Assembly: GCF_021365465.1 (NCBI RefSeq)
Contig: NZ_CP089932.1
Location: 310,001-374,000 of the forward strand
Origin: Erwinia tracheiphila
GTDB lineage: Bacteria > Pseudomonadota > Gammaproteobacteria > Enterobacterales > Enterobacteriaceae
Direction of reading: 5' to 3'
Length of the DNA: 64,000 nucleotides
Shown: positions 13,083 through 22,675 of the stretch, one piece after another
Layout of the letters: the number at the start of each line of letters is the position of its first letter
Numbering within the stretch: position 1 is the stretch's first letter
The notes under the pieces: generated by a model
What the model was told of the DNA's origin: nothing
The model's input: only the letters and a program-made list of their open reading frames with translations
The model's database searches: none
Program-made: the position numbers and the translations under genes

Positions 13083-13371
13083 AGAAATACCGCTCAGTGT
13101 GACCAGCCAGCAATTCACTATCAGCCTGTCAGGCCGGGTATGGCAGATGCGACTTATCTGGCGCGATGCGGCAGGCTGGGTGCTTGATATGCTCAATGCT
13201 TCCGGTGATCCGGTCATAACCGGCATACCGCTAATCCCCGGTACAGATTTACTGGCGCAATATGGCTGGCTTAATCCGGGGGGCAGACTGGTTGTCGTGA
13301 CGGAAGATGAACAGCCACCCGGCGAAACCTCGCCCGGCCAGACGGCAAAATTTTACTGGCTTACTGATTAA
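13072..13371 (+). CDS. phage baseplate plug-like protein
   Basis: A 99-aa protein resembling small phage baseplate plug proteins: short beta-rich chain, SVTSQQFTISLSGRVWQMRLIWRDAAGWVLDM, then GIPLIPGTDLLAQYGWL. The ATG overlaps the stop of the upstream tail gene, as in compact phage operons. The position between the Dit-like and hub genes supports the assignment; the sequence alone gives moderate confidence. It is probably no longer expressed in a useful context. Confidence 0.6.
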   Translation: MQLREIPLSVTSQQFTISLSGRVWQMRLIWRDAAGWVLDMLNASGDPVITGIPLIPGTDLLAQYGWLNPGGRLVVVTEDEQPPGETSPGQTAKFYWLTD

Positions 13372-13405
13372 CCTGCTGCGGAAGGTTTTTTTACGGACAA
13401 AAATC

Positions 13406-14386
13406 ATGTCACAGAACTGGATAAGAAAATGTTCGCTGATCGTTGCCGATGAAAAAGGCGAAGGGCTGGAGCTTTCTTCCTTTCGCTGTACCTTCAGTAT
13501 GTCGTGGCCGGATACGCGCTGGCCACGTACAGCGGTATTTAAAGTCTGCAACCTGAAACCTGAGACGGCGAACCGGATCCAGACCGGAGAGTTTGCCAGC
13601 GTGCAACTGATTGCGGGGTACCAGGATAACTACGGGCTGATTTTCACCGGGAAAATCCGCTACTCCATCACCGGCAGGGATAACCCAACCGATACCTTTG
13701 TAATTATTCAGGCGGTTGATTCTCATGATGCTTACGATTACGCGACCATGAATACCACACTCAGTGCCGGGAATACGCAGGCCGAACAGCACCATGCTCT
13801 GCTGGAAGGGCTGGCACCTTACGGTATCGTGAAAGGCGCAGCACCGGATTTTGACGCCACGCGCTTCCCGCGAGGGAAAACGTATTTTGGCATGACCCGT
13901 GATGCCGCCGACAATCTGGCGGGGCAGTGCAGGGCTTCCTGGCAATATATCAACGGTCAACTGGTGATGGTGCCGGAAGATAACTATGTCCAGGAGGCCA
14001 TTGTGATCAACAGCACTACGGGTCTTATCGGTATGCCGCAACAAACCATCATGGCGGGTGTCAACGTTCGTTGCCTTATCAACCCTAATATTCAGGTTAA
14101 CGGCCTGATACGGCTGGATCAGTCTCTGATTTACCGCACCATGCTTCCGGACAGCGATATTGCCGCAGCACCAGGACGGATTGATACAGTAACGGACGGC
14201 GCGTTGCAACAAACTAACGGCAGCATTTCACAACCGGCCAGCCTTTCTACTGACGGGGACTATATCGTGAAAAATATCAGTTATTCAGGGGATACTCGCG
14301 GAAAGCCCTGGTATATGGATTTGGTCTGCATCGCTAAAGGCTCTGCTGACCTGATGAACGCATCAACGCTGAACAGGACAAGCTAA
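13406..14386 (+). CDS. phage baseplate hub protein
   Basis: A 326-aa protein resembling the baseplate hub of contractile-tail phages (Mu gp44/gpD type), which links the tail tube to the spike. Visible features are an N-terminal beta-rich LSSFRCTFSMSWPDTRWPRTAVFKVCNL, a central GYQDNYGLIFTGKI and a long C-terminal region ending in short strands. The stop overlaps the next start (14386), indicating translational coupling with the spike gene. It looks intact, although the operon as a whole is broken. Confidence 0.65.
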   Translation: MSQNWIRKCSLIVADEKGEGLELSSFRCTFSMSWPDTRWPRTAVFKVCNLKPETANRIQTGEFASVQLIAGYQDNYGLIFTGKIRYSITGRDNPTDTFVIIQAVDSHDAYDYATMNTTLSAGNTQAEQHHALLEGLAPYGIVKGAAPDFDATRFPRGKTYFGMTRDAADNLAGQCRASWQYINGQLVMVPEDNYVQEAIVINSTTGLIGMPQQTIMAGVNVRCLINPNIQVNGLIRLDQSLIYRTMLPDSDIAAAPGRIDTVTDGALQQTNGSISQPASLSTDGDYIVKNISYSGDTRGKPWYMDLVCIAKGSADLMNASTLNRTS

Positions 14387-15141
14387 TGGCGATATCCGTA
14401 TCTGAAAGAGCGGGCGGTGAACAGGAACTGCTCGATACCCTGCATCATGCTCTGTCGTCACAACTCCGGGTGGCCATGCCTGGCATTATCCAGTCATTTG
14501 ACGCTGAGACCGTCACCTGCACGGTACAGCCCGCGATAAAGGGGGTTATCAGTGACCAGAATGGCAGTACTCAGTCGGTAGCGTTGCCGTTGCTGGTGGA
14601 TGTTCCCGTTGTCTTCCCGCGTGGCGGTGGCGTCACGCTGACGTTTCCGGTTGCCACAGGTGATGAATGTCTGGTGGTGTTTGCCGACCGCTGTATTGAT
14701 TTCTGGTGGCAGAACGGCGGGGTGCAGGAATCTGTCGATCCCCGCCAGCATGATTTATCCGATGCGTTTGCGCTGCCTGGCCCACAGTCTCAGAAACAGA
14801 AAATCGGCGCTATCAGCAGCAGCGGTGCACAACTACGCAGCGATGACGGGCTGGCGTATGTTGAGGTGGCCGCAGGGCATGATATTACCGTTAAAACACC
14901 GGGTAAACTGTCGGCCAGCGCAGAGGGTGGCGCGGAAATAACCGCACCAGAGATCGTGCTTAACGGTAATGTCACCATCAACGGCAACCTGTCTCAGGGG
15001 ATGGGTAGCAGTGGTGGTAGCGCGAACATTAACGGCCCGGTTACGGTAAAAAATGATGTCACCGCAGTGGGGATCAGTCTGTCATCACATGTGCATTCCG
15101 GCGTTCAGTCGGGCAGCAGCAATACGGGCAAACCACAATGA
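14386..15141 (+). CDS. Gp138-family membrane-puncturing spike protein
   Basis: A 251-aa spike protein. It has an N-terminal OB-like domain (about 30-110: MPGIIQSFDAETVTCTVQPAI, VFPRGGGVTLTFPVATGDECLVVFADRCIDFWW). A repetitive C-terminal beta-prism follows (EIVLNGNVTINGNLSQG, NINGPVTVKNDV) and ends in a histidine-containing tip (SSHVHSGVQSG). Such spikes form the trimeric needle that pierces the outer membrane. Overlaps with both neighbours are typical of a tail operon. Confidence 0.75.
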   Translation: MAISVSERAGGEQELLDTLHHALSSQLRVAMPGIIQSFDAETVTCTVQPAIKGVISDQNGSTQSVALPLLVDVPVVFPRGGGVTLTFPVATGDECLVVFADRCIDFWWQNGGVQESVDPRQHDLSDAFALPGPQSQKQKIGAISSSGAQLRSDDGLAYVEVAAGHDITVKTPGKLSASAEGGAEITAPEIVLNGNVTINGNLSQGMGSSGGSANINGPVTVKNDVTAVGISLSSHVHSGVQSGSSNTGKPQ

Positions 15142-15463
15142 GATACCGGCGTGAAGATGAAAACGGCGATTACAGCTTTGGCCAGGGGGATGCCACTTTT
15201 CTGACTGATACCCCGGAAGCAGTAGCGCAGGCGGTGAAAACCCGTCTGGCGTTATGGCGAGGTCAGTGGTTTCTGGATACCGAAGAAGGGACGCCCTGGA
15301 AACAGGATGTTCATGGTTAGGAAACTGAATCATCGTTTTAAAAATTTCCTGACCATGAGCAGCAGTGTCTGTAATGCAGTAATGATGTGCCATCGGGAAC
15401 GTTATGGTCATAAAATGGCATTTGCGGCGCGTTTTTAACCTGAAAGCTGTTTTTCAGACGCAC

Positions 15464-16678
15464 TTATCCCGCAGTCTGTGCCAGAAGCCATCGTTTCCGG
15501 TCGATGTTATGCAGTCTTTCTGCCACCAACTCCGACGCGTGCCTCCCGGCCTGCGCACTGCTGAAGCGCAGTCGGTTGCCGCACAGAATGCATTTGTACG
15601 GATCCGTGCGCAGAAATTCTTTCATCAGCGCGGCGAAGCCGGGCTTCTCCGGTTTTTTCCGCGCTTCCATCTCCAGGGCTTCATACACCTTCGGCAGCAG
15701 GCTACCCCGTTTACGGTTTGATAAAAAACCGTAATAACGCACCATCTTAAAATGCTTCGCCGGGATATGGCTGATATAACGTCCGATCATATCTTCCTGC
15801 GTCAGCGTCTGCTGCCGGTACTGCTGCGTACGGTGGTCGTAATAGTGGTGCACCACCGCGCCGCCGCTGTAGTGCCTCAGCTTCGCCGCCGACACGGGGG
15901 GCCGTTTCAGGTACCGGCCCAGATATTTGACGCTCCGCCAGGCCCCCCGGGTCTTCTTCGCGAAGTGGACCTTCCAGCGGCGCCCGTACTGCGCCTGCAG
16001 ATAGCGCAGCCACTGTTTTTTGTCGTGGATATGCCCCAGCCCCGGCAGCCTGCCGGGGTTAATCAGGTCATAGCTGTGGCGCAGCAGCCGGATGACGGCT
16101 CCGCGCCAGATTTCCTCCACGGCATGCTTTTTAAAGAAGAGGTCGCGCCATACGCCGTGTTTAATATCAAGCCCGCCGCGGGTGACGGAGAGATGAATGT
16201 GGGGATGCTGGTTGAGCTGGCGACCGTAGGTGTGCAGGGCGCAGAAGATACCGACTTCCACACCCTGTTTTCTGGCCCAGCGGAGCATGGCGCGGGTGGC
16301 TGCGCGGAACAGGGCATTGAGCAGAGGCCAGTTATTGTTGAAAAAGGGCCACAGCAGATGGGGCATGGTGAAGGTGATATGCTGCCAGTCGCAGTCGGGC
16401 AGAATTTGCTGTTGTTCTGTAATCCACTGCTCCGTGGCCTTATGTCCGCAGGAGCTGCAGCCTTTTGATTTACAGGTCTGGCAGAAGAAGCGGGTGTGGG
16501 TGCAGTCCGGGGAGGCGCAGCAGTATCGCTTCACCCCCATGGCAGCAGTGCCGCAGGCGAGCATGCGCTCGACGCAGAGTACGGTCCAGGGGCTGAGGGT
16601 GTCCCCGTGTTTATCCATATACCGGTTCCAGGCGTCATCAGTGGTGAACAGCAGTTTTGCCGGGCGCGGGATATACAT
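15464..16678 (-). CDS. IS91-family (Y2 HUH) transposase
   Basis: A 404-aa transposase. The N-terminal zinc-binding region has cysteines arranged as CCASPDCTHTRFFCQTCKSKGCSSCGHK (residues about 53-80). The HUH metal-binding motif is HPHIHLSV near residue 180. The catalytic tyrosine region is IGRYISHIPAKHFKMVRYYGFLS near 300-325. A C-terminal CxxC (KCILCGNRL) may bind a second zinc. It should catalyse single-strand rolling-circle transposition. The ORF is intact, so this copy may still be active. Confidence 0.9.
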   Translation of the reverse strand: MYIPRPAKLLFTTDDAWNRYMDKHGDTLSPWTVLCVERMLACGTAAMGVKRYCCASPDCTHTRFFCQTCKSKGCSSCGHKATEQWITEQQQILPDCDWQHITFTMPHLLWPFFNNNWPLLNALFRAATRAMLRWARKQGVEVGIFCALHTYGRQLNQHPHIHLSVTRGGLDIKHGVWRDLFFKKHAVEEIWRGAVIRLLRHSYDLINPGRLPGLGHIHDKKQWLRYLQAQYGRRWKVHFAKKTRGAWRSVKYLGRYLKRPPVSAAKLRHYSGGAVVHHYYDHRTQQYRQQTLTQEDMIGRYISHIPAKHFKMVRYYGFLSNRKRGSLLPKVYEALEMEARKKPEKPGFAALMKEFLRTDPYKCILCGNRLRFSSAQAGRHASELVAERLHNIDRKRWLLAQTAG

Positions 16679-16686
16679 GCGGCGGA

Positions 16687-17105
16687 TTATCGCTCTGCAG
16701 TGGCACCGGTATTATAGTGCCAGTCGTCACAGTCATCGGCCCAGTTGTCGGTGTGTTTATCCCAGGGAGCGAAGGTCACCGGCAGCATGCCGGATTCTGT
16801 GGCGATAATAAACACATCGGCTGGCATGGACTCAAGGACGACATCGCCGTCGGGTGAGTCAGGCGGCTCAAAGCCGCGGATGATGCAGACGAGAGGCGGG
16901 TCGAAGTGTGTATCGAGGAAAAACTGTGGCCCCAGGTGGACACAGTGACGAATGGCATCCTGCGGAGTGTCGTAAAAAACTCGTCGGGGTCGTCATAATC
17001 GCTCCGGGGCGGAATGGACACCAGAAAACGCTTAGGATATCCGGGTATAGCGCGTCGGGACGAGGGCGTGGGTTTACGCTTTCTGGGGGCTTTGCTACGG
17101 GCCAT
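16687..17105 (-). pseudogene. IS91 accessory small ORF, frameshifted
   Basis: Begins MARSKAPRKRKPTPSSRRAIPGYPKRFLV and reads in frame to DYDDPDEF. Coding then continues in the -1 frame as FYDTPQDAIRHCVHLGPQFF, through VLESMPADVFIIATESG, to a stop 8 bases before the transposase ATG. The switch occurs at a run of six T (minus strand GAGTTTTTTACGAC). IS91-like elements usually carry such a small protein upstream of the transposase. It is either broken by a one-base slip or made by programmed -1 frameshifting; the sequence cannot decide. Confidence 0.6.
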
Positions 17106-17393
17106 GTGAATGATTTCCTGAGAAATTAACATACCGCAGAGTATAAAGCTGTGAGCCGGTCATGAACACCCTCGGAACGGCAGAGCCGTGACGCTCGCCC
17201 TGTAAGGGCGCTATGTTCTGGGTAAACAGTATACGGATGCGTATTACATGGCGGTGAAGCAGCGGATCCTTGTGACCCCCGGCGTGCAGGAAATCAGCGC
17301 ATTCTCCGTAACCCGCGATGCTGACAGTCGCAGAATGAACTTTACCGCAACCATTCGCACCCGCTTCGGCGACACTTCAATTACAGGTTAACC

Positions 17394-18583
17394 ATGCTGA
17401 ATCTAGACTCTTTAGGGCTGGCGGCCACCGTGACCGACAGCGGGATAAGTGCGCCTGATTATCAGACGATACTCAGCCAACTCACGGGATATTTCCGGCA
17501 GATCTACGGTGCGGACAGCTATCTTGAGCCGGACAGCAAGGACGGCCAGATGATCGCCATTTATGCGCTGGCGATGCACGATGCCAATAACGCCGTCATT
17601 GCAGCGTATAACAGCTACAGTCCGGCCACCAGCACGGGCGCAGCGCTGTCAAACAATGTAGCCATTAACGGTATTTCGCGGCTGGCATCGGGGTATTCGA
17701 ATGCCGATGTGTTGCTCACCGGTCAGGTGGGAACGGTGATAAAGAATGGCCGCGTGCGCGATAAGAACGGCAATCTGTGGCGTCTGCCATCAACCGTTAC
17801 GCTCGACGCGCACGGCAGCGCTACCGTGACCGCCGTCTGTACTCAGACCGGTCAGATTACAGCGCTACCTGGCGATATCAGTGAAATTGCCACGCCAACA
17901 CGAGGCTGGCAGAGCGTGACTAACCCGGCAGTGGCGGCAACCGGGAGGCCGGTGGAGACGGATAACCAGTTACGCAACCGCCAGAAGAAATCTGTTGCAC
18001 TGCCCTCGCGCACTGTGCTTGACGGCATTCAGGGCGCGGTCGCACTGCTTTCCGGCGTGGTGCGTCAGCGTGGGTTTGAGAACGACACCAGCGAGACGGA
18101 TAAAAATGGTATTCCATCCCATTCTGTCGCCATGATCGTTGATGGTGGTGATGTGAACGCCATTGCCAGCGCTATAGCATTAAAAAAGACGCCGGGGCAG
18201 GCACCTTTGGCGATACGGCAGCACAGGTGACCGACAGTTACGGGATGCCGCGTAAGATCAGCTTTTCCCGCCCGAAAGATGTGCGCGTATCAGTTGAGAT
18301 CGGCCTGACGGCATTTACCGGGTACACAACGCTCACCGGCGATAAAATCCGTTCTGCGGTCGCGGCATACATTAATGCGCAACTGATAGGCGACAATCTG
18401 TAACTGACCCGACTGTATTCCCCTGCCAACCTGCCCGGTGATGAGGAAGGACAGACCTGTGATATTACCGCGATAAAAATCGGTCGCTCTGCGGGTGCGG
18501 TCAGTGAAGAAAATCTGCTGGTGGCCTTCAACGAGGCGGTTAGCTGTACGGCGGATGATGTCCGACTGGTGGTTATGTCATGA
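17394..18583 (+). pseudogene. baseplate J/gp47-family protein, frameshift plus nonsense
   Basis: An N-terminal half of about 270 aa reads normally (MLNLDSLGLAATVTDSGISAPDYQTILSQLTGYF, and AALSNNVAINGISR). Near 18197 one G is missing from a G run (PGAGTFGDTAAQV is expected, but the frame shifts). The correct frame continues to an in-frame TAA at 18401-18403 (GDNL*LTRLYSP) and ends VRLVVMS at 18583. The product would have been a wedge component of about 396 aa. Two independent lesions show the tail operon is decaying. Confidence 0.8.
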
Positions 18584-19233
18584 GAGATTATACCGACTAC
18601 ATTACGCCTGCACATCTGACCGCAGATAAATTCGTCCGGCACATCAGTCTTATCACCCGCCCGTTTACCGACATTGCCACGCAGGCAGGGCAACTGAACG
18701 CGCTGTTCAGTATTGACCACGGTAACGGGCCACAGCTCGATGCCGTGGGGGAATGGATCGGCCTGTCACGCTACGTCAAAACACCGATAACCGGCGTCTA
18801 TTTTGCGCTGGATACGGAAGGGGTGGGCTTTGACCAGGGAAGCTGGAAAAGGCGCTTTGATGCGGACAGTGGTTTTACCGAACTCGACGATGATACCTGG
18901 CGCTCTGTATTACGGGCAAAAATTCGCGCCAATCACTGGGACGGCACCTGCAAAATGCTGGCCGATATTTACCAGGGCGTTATCCCCGATGAATCGGTAA
19001 AAATCTTCTTCACCGACAATCAGAATATGTCGATGGATGTTTACCTGACGGGCGGCGTTGTGCCGGAGGTAATAAAAGCGGTGCTTAAGCAGGGCTACCT
19101 CAATATCAAGCCGGAAGGGGTGAGGGTAAATAACTACACCGGTTCAGAAGGTGATAACGGTATTTTCGGTCTGGATGTTAACAATGAATTTATTTCCGGC
19201 TTCGATACCGGGAGTTGGGCTGTGAAACTCTGA
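18580..19233 (+). CDS. phage tail protein, DUF2612-like
   Basis: A 217-aa protein with the features of DUF2612 tail proteins that follow baseplate J genes: DIATQAGQLNALFSIDHGNGPQLDAVGEWIGLSR and DDDTWRSVLRAKIRANHWDGTC. The ATG overlaps the previous stop (ATGA). The C-terminal part ends GFDTGSWAVKL, beyond which host-attachment (fibre) genes would be expected; none follow. The gene is intact but sits in a broken operon. Confidence 0.65.
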   Translation: MRDYTDYITPAHLTADKFVRHISLITRPFTDIATQAGQLNALFSIDHGNGPQLDAVGEWIGLSRYVKTPITGVYFALDTEGVGFDQGSWKRRFDADSGFTELDDDTWRSVLRAKIRANHWDGTCKMLADIYQGVIPDESVKIFFTDNQNMSMDVYLTGGVVPEVIKAVLKQGYLNIKPEGVRVNNYTGSEGDNGIFGLDVNNEFISGFDTGSWAVKL

Positions 19234-19308
19234 CGGTGCAGCTTACGTGGCATCCCCTGTGCGTTTATGCTGTAATGAAGAGAAGTTTTACAGATGTGCG
19301 GAGGCTCT

Positions 19309-19506
19309 ATGTCAGAAACAATCAAAGGATATCTGTATGCCGCTGCAAGCGTGCTGGATATCTGGCCATCAACTAACTATCTGGAATTGATAGATAAAAC
19401 ATCCGATCAGGATGCAATCAAAGGCGATGTTCGCCGTGTGGCAATGGATATGAGGGCGATGGTGCAGCATGAAAGCCGGGAACCAGGACAGCATAACGCA
19501 GCCTGA
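19309..19506 (+). CDS. small protein of unknown function (65 aa)
   Basis: MSETIKGYLYAAASVLDIWPSTNYLELIDKTSDQDAIKGDVRRVAMDMRAMV, then a polar tail. A good ribosome-binding site (GGAGG) precedes the ATG. The 3' end overlaps the start of the DUF2335 gene by 38 bases in another frame, so the two were probably cotranslated. I do not recognise the family. It may belong with the DUF2335 membrane protein rather than with the tail genes. Confidence 0.5.
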   Translation: MSETIKGYLYAAASVLDIWPSTNYLELIDKTSDQDAIKGDVRRVAMDMRAMVQHESREPGQHNAA

Positions 19507-19541
19507 ACTTCAGGAGGATGCGGCATCTGTAGCGCTTAAAG

Positions 19542-20742
19542 TGTATTAGTCGCGACTTGATCTGACAATGGGCCTTGAAAGGTTGAGAGTTACCGGTTTT
19601 GATATGGGTGTCGAATCCTTATACAAAACGCGAGGTAACTCTCATGCTTCATACTAACAATCCCATCATCAAACACAAAGCCGGTTTACTCAATCTGGAC
19701 GAAGAGCTCGGTAACGTATCAAAAGCCTGTAAGATCATGGGCGTGTCGCGAGACACGTTTTACCGTTATCAGGAACTGGCTGAAGAAGGCGGTATTGATG
19801 CGCTGGTTAATCAAAGTCGTAGGGTACCCAACCTGAAGAACCGCGCCGATGAGGCCACGGAACGTGCGGTTGTTGAGTACGCCGTTGAGTTCCCGGCTCA
19901 TGGTCAGCATCGGACTAGCAATGAACTTCGTAAAAAAGGCGTGTTTATCTCCGGCAGCGGCGTGCGCTCCATCTGGCAACGACACGACCTGGAGAACTTC
20001 CGTAAACGCCTGAAGGCGCTTGAGGAGAAAGTCGCTAAAGAAGGCATTGTGCTTACCGATGCCCAAATCGCAGCGCTGGAGAAAAAGGCGCATGATGATG
20101 AGGCCAGCGGCGAAATCGAGACGGCACATCCGGGTTATCTGGGCTCGCAGGACACCTTCTACGTTGGCAATCTGAAAGGTGTTGGCCGTATCTACCAGCA
20201 GACGTTTGTGGATACGTACTCAAAAGTGGCACACTGCAAGCTGTATACAAGTAAAACGCCGATCACCGCCGCCGACCTGCTCAATGATCGCGTATTGCCG
20301 TTCTACGAGGCTCAGGGACTGCCGATGCTGAGAATACTGACCGACAGGGGTACGGAGTACTGTGGTAAAGTGGAGCAGCATGATTATCAGCTTTATCTGG
20401 CCATCAACGATATCGACCATACGAAAACGAAGGCGATGTCTCCACAGACGAACGGTATCTGCGAGCGCTTCCATAAAACCATTTTGCAGGATTTTTATCA
20501 GGTTACGTTCCGCAAGAAGTTATATGGAGACCTGGAAAGCCTGCAGGCAGATCTGGACAACTGGTTGTGGCATTACAATAATGAGCGAACTCATCAGGGT
20601 AAAATGTGCTGCGGGCGTACGCCAATGGCAACTTTACTTGATGGTAAACGGGTCTGGGCAGAAAAAAATCTGAACCAGATTTAATCTGACAGACACCTGT
20701 ATAAATAACCGGTAACTGTCAGATCAGGTCTGAGCTAGTACA
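19542..20742 (+). mobile_element. IS481-family element, intact copy
   Basis: A 1201-bp element with TGTATTAG...CTAGTACA ends and an inner TGATCTGACA inverted repeat. It is flanked by a perfect 7-bp direct repeat CTTAAAG (19535-19541 and 20743-20749). The clean duplication and intact gene mark a recent insertion. It is the same length as the decayed copy at 10189-11389. Confidence 0.93.
19644..20684 (+). CDS. IS481-family transposase
   Basis: A 346-aa DDE transposase. It has an N-terminal helix-turn-helix (NVSKACKIMGVSRDTFYRYQEL, about 27-50) and a second winged HTH (SGSGVRSIWQRHDL). The rve/integrase-core catalytic domain includes YVGNLKGVGRIYQQTFVDTYSK, LTDRGTEYCGK and the C-terminal glutamate context NGICERFHKTILQDFY. 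A strong ribosome-binding site (GAGG) precedes the ATG. It is intact, so this copy is a potential source of the other IS481 sequences in the window. Confidence 0.93.
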   Translation: MLHTNNPIIKHKAGLLNLDEELGNVSKACKIMGVSRDTFYRYQELAEEGGIDALVNQSRRVPNLKNRADEATERAVVEYAVEFPAHGQHRTSNELRKKGVFISGSGVRSIWQRHDLENFRKRLKALEEKVAKEGIVLTDAQIAALEKKAHDDEASGEIETAHPGYLGSQDTFYVGNLKGVGRIYQQTFVDTYSKVAHCKLYTSKTPITAADLLNDRVLPFYEAQGLPMLRILTDRGTEYCGKVEQHDYQLYLAINDIDHTKTKAMSPQTNGICERFHKTILQDFYQVTFRKKLYGDLESLQADLDNWLWHYNNERTHQGKMCCGRTPMATLLDGKRVWAEKNLNQI

Positions 20743-21260
20743 CTTAAAGAGGGGTTATATCAGGCCGTTACCCTTGATCCTGAGCTACGCGGGAGAGTTT
20801 CGCCTGATGTTGTTGAGCGTTTGTCCAGAAATCCTAACCTGATTCGTAGCCTGGTGCGAACCGAAACCTTCACCGGCCCGTTTCCTCCACCGGATATACT
20901 GGAAAAGTATAATCAGGTTCTACCCGGCGCGGCAGAAAGAATATTTTCACTTACCGAGCGCGAGCAACAGCACCGACATGCTATTCAGAACAAGGCAATC
21001 GACGGTGCGCTGAAAAAGGATCGCCTTGGGCAATGGATGGGCTTTGGTATCACTGTCCTGATTTTGTTCATTGCCTGCTACTTTGCTTACACAGGAAGCA
21101 GTGCATTTGCAATGGCTCTGGTGACAATTGATCTCGTTGCTCTTGCTGCTGTCTTTGTCATAGGAAGACGAAGTACGAAACCTGTGCAACAAACAGAAGA
21201 TAAAGACACACCGGCAACATTCTAATTTTCGATTCACCTCAAATTAACCCACCTCATGGT

Positions 21261-22675
21261 TAATGCCGATCATTTAAGGATCGGTTGACCGATCCGGTTT
21301 ATGCGGTAAAAAGGGTTCTATGTTCATCATGGAACCCTTTTTAAATGGAACTTTCCCAGGCCCTCGGCATCATCAATGCCGCCACTCCTGAGCGCGCCCG
21401 TAGTCTCGCCGACCTTATTCCTCCCGAGCTTATTCAGCAGGCGCTCACCCTGACCGATACCGTTACTTTGCGTAAACGTAAACTTTCCCTCGAATCCATG
21501 ATTTGGCTTGTCGTTGGGATGTCCATTTTTTGCGATCGTCCGATGACCGAAATCGTCAATCTGATGGATATTACTGACCGGACCGGAGCTCCTTTTACCG
21601 CACGCAGCGCTGTCATTCAGCGCCGTAAGACTCTGGGTGAAAATGCAGTGCGGGAGCTTTTTGATATCACACAGCAGCACTGGAATCAGCAGGCTGCACA
21701 TCCAAAATGGCACGGTCTGAATCTGTTTGCTGTCGACGGCGTGGTCTGGCGTACCGCCGATACGCCGGAAAACAGAGCCGTCTTCAGTAAACACAGCAGC
21801 CAGTACGGCGAAGGCGGCTATCCTCAGGTGCGAATGGTTTGTCTGATGGAGCTGAGCAGCCATCTGATCGCCGCCAGTGCATTCGACAGTGAAAAAGTCA
21901 GTGAAATGCGGCTGGCTGAGCACCTGACGGAGAAAACCCCGAATAACAGTATCACCCTGTTCGATAAGGGATTTTATTCGATGGGTCTGCTTCATCACTG
22001 GCAGACAGCAGGAGAACACCGTCACTGGTTGTTGCCGTTGAAAAAACACGTACAGTATCAGGTGGTTCGCCGTTTGGGGCGTGGAGATGAACTGATATGC
22101 CTGAAAACCAGTCCACGAGCCAGGAAGCAATGGCCAGGGGTCCCGGAAGAAATGGTGGCAAGACTGCTGACCCGCAGGGTAGACGGTAAAGAGAGGCAGG
22201 TGCTGACGTCACTGACAGACCCGAATCGCTATCCGGGTAAAGATATCAGCGAGCTATATCGCCACCGCTGGGAAACAGAACTGGGCTACCGGGAAGCAAA
22301 GCAGGGTATGCTGGACAGCCGGTGGACATTACGCAGTCGCCTGCCGGAGCTGGTGAGACAGGAGCTATGGGGGGTACTGCTGGCTTATAACCTGGTGCGA
22401 TATCAGATGGTGCAGATGGCGTTCCATCTGAAAGGAGATTACCTGCCTTACCAGCTGAGCTTCAGTGGAGCGATAAGCGAAATAATCCGGATGCTGATAC
22501 CCTGCCCTGGGCTTCGCCGGGAAAAATGCCGGGAGAACTGAGAACCCTGTATGAACAGGCGAAATGGCTTGTGTTACCGGGTAGAAGAGAGCGAAGTTAC
22601 CCGAGAGAGTTGAGGGTAAAGAGCAGGAAATATCCGGATAAAAAGGTTGCTGGTCACCTTAAGTGACCAGCATTA
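21261..22675 (+). mobile_element. IS4-family element
   Basis: A 1415-bp element with imperfect terminal inverted repeats: TAATGCCGATCATTTAAGG at the left, and the complement of TAATGCTGGTCACTTAAGG at the right. No clear target duplication is seen (left flank ACCTCATGGT, right flank ACCCATGGGC), consistent with a later deletion. It separates the DUF2335 locus from the truncated left end of the P22-like prophage. Confidence 0.85.
21345..22666 (+). pseudogene. IS4-family transposase, C-terminal frameshift
   Basis: The first 385 or so residues read as an IS4 transposase with [11 protein letters not shown] (first D), [10 protein letters not shown] (second D) and the YREK signature [15 protein letters not shown] with the exact Y-2-R-3-E-6-K spacing. 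Near 22500 the frame shifts, ending early as [13 protein letters not shown]. The expected tail ([36 protein letters not shown]) lies in another frame up to 22666. Since the catalytic core is complete, residual activity cannot be excluded. Confidence 0.8.

Larger units (their letters stand above)
15313..17214 (-). mobile_element. IS91-family element
   Basis: A 1.9-kb rolling-circle type insertion sequence with one large transposase and a small upstream ORF, both reading leftward. The left end, near the transposase 3' end and so expected to be the origin end, has a 12-bp imperfect inverted repeat (15313-15324 with 15348-15359). It abuts GTTC, the complement of GAAC, the known IS91-type target tetranucleotide. 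The right end has a GC-rich hairpin with flanks ACGCTCGCCC and GGGCGCTAT. GTTC is present at both junctions (15309-15312, 17215-17218). Confidence 0.85.
15138..17391 (+). pseudogene. gp25-like baseplate wedge protein, split by IS91-family element
   Basis: The first part (15138-15312) encodes MRYRREDENGDYSFGQGDATFLTDTPEAVAQAVKTRL and on to GTPWKQDV. The reading frame resumes exactly after the inserted element (17215-17391) as VLGKQYTDAYYMAVKQRILVTPGVQEI, ending in a normal stop. Joined, they make a gp25/GPW-like wedge protein of about 115 aa. The element interrupts at a GTTC tetranucleotide that is present at both junctions. The gene is dead. Confidence 0.8.
19469..21225 (+). pseudogene. DUF2335-type membrane protein gene split by IS481-family element
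   Basis: Removing the element (19542-20742) and one copy of its 7-bp duplication restores one frame: MKAGNQDSITQPELQEDAASVALK joined to EGLYQAVTLDPELRGRVSPDVVERLSRNPN. It continues to two transmembrane helices (GFGITVLILFIACYFAYTG and AFAMALVTIDLVALAAVFVIG). About 180 aa in total. The cytoplasmic N-terminal region followed by two helices is the DUF2335 layout; its function is unknown. The interruption after codon 24 should abolish it, although the downstream part keeps an open frame. Confidence 0.72.

Noticed and set aside
15752..16468. 238-codon plus-strand open frame
   Set aside because: It is antisense to the IS91 transposase, which has HUH and zinc motifs; the high-GC complement stays open by codon bias.
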